Of a stretch of 64,000 nucleotides of DNA, positions 62,247-64,000 are shown piece after piece; within the stretch, counting starts at the first letter, position 1, and every line of letters begins with the position of its first letter. The DNA is from Clostridium oryzae (GTDB lineage: Bacteria > Bacillota > Clostridia > Clostridiales > Clostridiaceae), in assembly GCF_002029235.1 (NCBI RefSeq), contig NZ_MZGV01000002.1, positions 1-64,000 on the forward strand, in the 5' to 3' direction. A program made the position numbers and the translations under genes. Under the pieces are notes generated by a model, which worked only from the letters and a program-made list of their open reading frames with translations, did no database searches and was not told where the DNA came from.

Positions 62247-63020
62247 TCACCTCCATCTGCTTTTGGCCAGAATCTTCAGCTCCGAAAATGTTGCTCCCAC
62301 CGCTGATACTGTTATTTCATTTTCACCTTTGTGAAGTATAGGGAAGTTTAGCTCATCCAGGACTGGAAGCCCATTTCGAAGTGTATTTCCGTTGGCATCG
62401 GTTATTTTTGCTGTCACTAATCCGCTATCAATTACAAGCGCTTCATCTGCCGTCAAAGCTCCAACCACTCGAAGCTCCTCTCCATTCGTGGTAATGGAAA
62501 TATATGTGGATGTAGATCCACTTATTGTGCCCTTAAGTTGATATATCGGTTCTGAATCTGCATTCCCGGTTATTCTTTGGATCTCATGAGTTCCAACACT
62601 TGAAATCGTGAATTGTTCATCTGTCAACGCATAGGCGTGAGGATCAGGACAGATAAACTTCAACTCAAAGGCACCTGCAGTTCTAAGTAATCTCTCGCAG
62701 TCCACTTGTTCAGTGAGGCGAGCATAAAAGTATCGATTCGGAATATCCTCTAATACAAGCTGTTTAAGACCGTTCATAGGGTTGAGCCACTCTGCAAGAT
62801 CATCTAACACGCCTACTAAATCCTCAAAGCTCTTTTGAGGATATATGCTGCAGCTAATCGTAATGATCCGCTCTGAGATATCACAACCAAAATCAGCAAC
62901 CCCTGCCTTTCCCGAAACAACCTCATACGTGTTTCTTAAAGCGGGCGATGCTTGCCAACTTGTGAGCCTTGCTTTTATTTTCATATTCTTTGAGTTAATA
63001 CCGTTATAAATAAAGCCCAT
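62247..63020 (-). CDS. Distal tail protein (Dit-like, phage tail family)
   Basis: The 257-residue protein reads GFIYNGINSKNMKIKARLTS, ISCSIYPQKSFEDLVGVLDD and LAEWLNPMNGLKQLVLEDIP, characteristic of siphovirus distal tail proteins, with an immunoglobulin-like C-terminal part. Dit forms the hub joining tail tube and baseplate. AAGGAGG precedes the ATG. It lies between tape measure and tail-tip genes. Confidence 0.85.
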   Translation of the reverse strand: MGFIYNGINSKNMKIKARLTSWQASPALRNTYEVVSGKAGVADFGCDISERIITISCSIYPQKSFEDLVGVLDDLAEWLNPMNGLKQLVLEDIPNRYFYARLTEQVDCERLLRTAGAFELKFICPDPHAYALTDEQFTISSVGTHEIQRITGNADSEPIYQLKGTISGSTSTYISITTNGEELRVVGALTADEALVIDSGLVTAKITDANGNTLRNGLPVLDELNFPILHKGENEITVSAVGATFSELKILAKSRWR

Positions 63021-63033
63021 ACATCGCCCTCCT

Positions 63034-64000
63034 TTACGCAGTTATAAATCTTCCCTGAGCTCGAGATCCTGTCTGCATCAAATTGTATAACTCCTGTGAA
63101 ATCTTTCTAATATCGTCTTCACTTCGAACAATCATCTGTTGTATCGTAATTAATGACCCTCCAAATGTTCCATATCCGCTACTAATACCGGCTCCATTCA
63201 TATTCAGATTAGGGTTAATGTCAAAATCAGTAGGGATAGCGTTTTTCATATCCTGGCTAACACTATTCATGGCTTTTTCAAAACCGACACCAATACCCTC
63301 TCCCATGTTTTCGCCAATTCCAGCAAACAATGTAGATGGCGATCGAATTCCAAAGAAATTTTTTATTTTATCTACAACACCACCAAAAAAGCCTGAGATT
63401 TTATCCCAAAGCCAGGCTCCGGCATCTGAAATACCCTGCCACAAACCTTTGATTAAATTGGTCCCAACCTGGGCAATTTGCCAAATAGATCCTGTAAAAC
63501 CTTTAACCAGTGCTGTAATAATTTGTGGCACTGCTTTAACAACCTCTACTATAATTGTTGGAAGGTTCTTAATCAGCGAAACCAACAGCATGATTCCTGC
63601 TTGAATGATCTGTGGTATGCTGCCAATAATAGCATTCACAAGAGAGGATACAATCTTTGGTATAGCAGTAATAACTGTTGTAATAATTAGTGGTAGATTT
63701 TGAATCAGTGCCACTAGCAGTTGAACCCCAGCATCAATGAGCTGTGGGATTGAGCCCAAAATCGCTGTGATTAACCCGTCAACAATCTGAGGAATTGCTT
63801 CTACAATGGCGGTAATGATTTCTGGCAAAGCACCAATTAAAGATGTCAGAAGTTGAATACCAGCCTCGATTATTTGAGGTATTGCGCCTATAACAAAATC
63901 TACTATTCCAGTAATAATGGCTGGCAAAGCCGCAATCAGCACTGGAAGGGCATCTAAAATACCTTGAGTTAATCCAAGTACAAGTTGCAGAGCTGCTTCT
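63034..64000 (-). CDS. Phage tape measure protein, C-terminal part (continues beyond the window)
   Basis: The frame is open to the window edge (EAALQLVLGLTQGILDALPV), so the 5' part lies outside. The visible 322 residues hold five or more near-repeats of ~35 residues with the pattern LPxIIxxIVxAIPQIIxAGI, which is amphipathic and helical. These are followed by GISDAGAWLWDKISGFFGGV and a glycine-rich tail (GISSGYGTFGGSLITIQQMI). Tape measure proteins set tail length and exit during DNA injection. Gene order with Dit supports this. Confidence 0.88.
   Translation of the reverse strand, partial: EAALQLVLGLTQGILDALPVLIAALPAIITGIVDFVIGAIPQIIEAGIQLLTSLIGALPEIITAIVEAIPQIVDGLITAILGSIPQLIDAGVQLLVALIQNLPLIITTVITAIPKIVSSLVNAIIGSIPQIIQAGIMLLVSLIKNLPTIIVEVVKAVPQIITALVKGFTGSIWQIAQVGTNLIKGLWQGISDAGAWLWDKISGFFGGVVDKIKNFFGIRSPSTLFAGIGENMGEGIGVGFEKAMNSVSQDMKNAIPTDFDINPNLNMNGAGISSGYGTFGGSLITIQQMIVRSEDDIRKISQELYNLMQTGSRAQGRFITA

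Noticed and set aside
63083-63604. Plus-strand frame opposite the tape measure gene
   Set aside because: It arises from the repetitive, low-stop tape measure sequence read backwards.
63100-63942. Tandem repeat or CRISPR-like array
   Set aside because: The periodic pattern is in the protein (~35-residue helical repeats of a tape measure protein); DNA repeats are imperfect and lack spacers.

Overview
The window looks like a low-GC Gram-positive chromosome, most likely Clostridium sensu lato. The evidence is AT-rich intergenic DNA, strong AGGAGG-type ribosome binding sites, frequent TTG and GTG starts, and clostridial families such as HxlR, SHOCT, DUF4932, PD-(D/E)XK AAA proteins and tandem large serine recombinases. 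Almost every gene is on the minus strand. No rRNA gene, complete tRNA gene or CRISPR array was seen.

Region 1 (1-9 kb) starts with remnants of a flavoprotein and an AraC gene. An intact uronate-sugar module follows (AraC regulator, GH88 unsaturated glucuronyl hydrolase, DUF2264 protein). Next come a C69 dipeptidase with an internal deletion, a small membrane protein and a secreted S41 protease. Region 2 (9-15 kb) is a decayed BceRSAB-type peptide-sensing and detoxification locus: intact histidine kinase, response regulator with an in-frame amber codon, ATPase and permease fused by deletion, a second kinase fragment, and a dead IS3-family element.

Region 3 (15-33 kb) is accessory DNA with many broken genes. 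It includes an XRE/membrane pair, an AraC-GyrI regulator, an APH-type phosphotransferase, a PPOX/mini-ferredoxin/HxlR cluster, an ABC transporter whose permease is fused to an M1-like peptidase, an AAA/PD-(D/E)XK protein, a HEAT-repeat protein, a methyltransferase and a P-loop kinase. Region 4 (33.5-37 kb) is a TetR/DHA2-MFS drug-efflux cassette with matching operators, followed by a second AraC-GyrI regulator.

Region 5 (37-46 kb) is a type I restriction-modification locus (small S-like protein, R, S, M and an S remnant) next to two toxin-antitoxin loci whose toxin genes both look damaged while the antitoxins are intact. Region 6 (46-51 kb) holds a P-loop kinase, a GrpB remnant, an HD-domain protein, a methyltransferase, an aminoglycoside-type nucleotidyltransferase and two unrecognised genes. 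Region 7 (51.3-64 kb) is the end of a siphovirus-like prophage. Transcribed leftward, it reads tape measure, distal tail, tail protein with LamG, two related small proteins, a GH18-containing fibre, holin, amidase, a SHOCT protein and three consecutive serine-recombinase genes.

The most unusual feature of the window is its dispersed small repeats. One family is a recurring hairpin cassette that looks like a minus-strand terminator. A second is a long palindrome of about 190 bp with a conserved tail. A third consists of REP/MITE-like elements with a GGGGTCAGG core; one copy interrupts a gene and another overlaps the N-terminus of a toxin gene. Together with many internal deletions and frameshifts, they suggest ongoing decay of accessory DNA.
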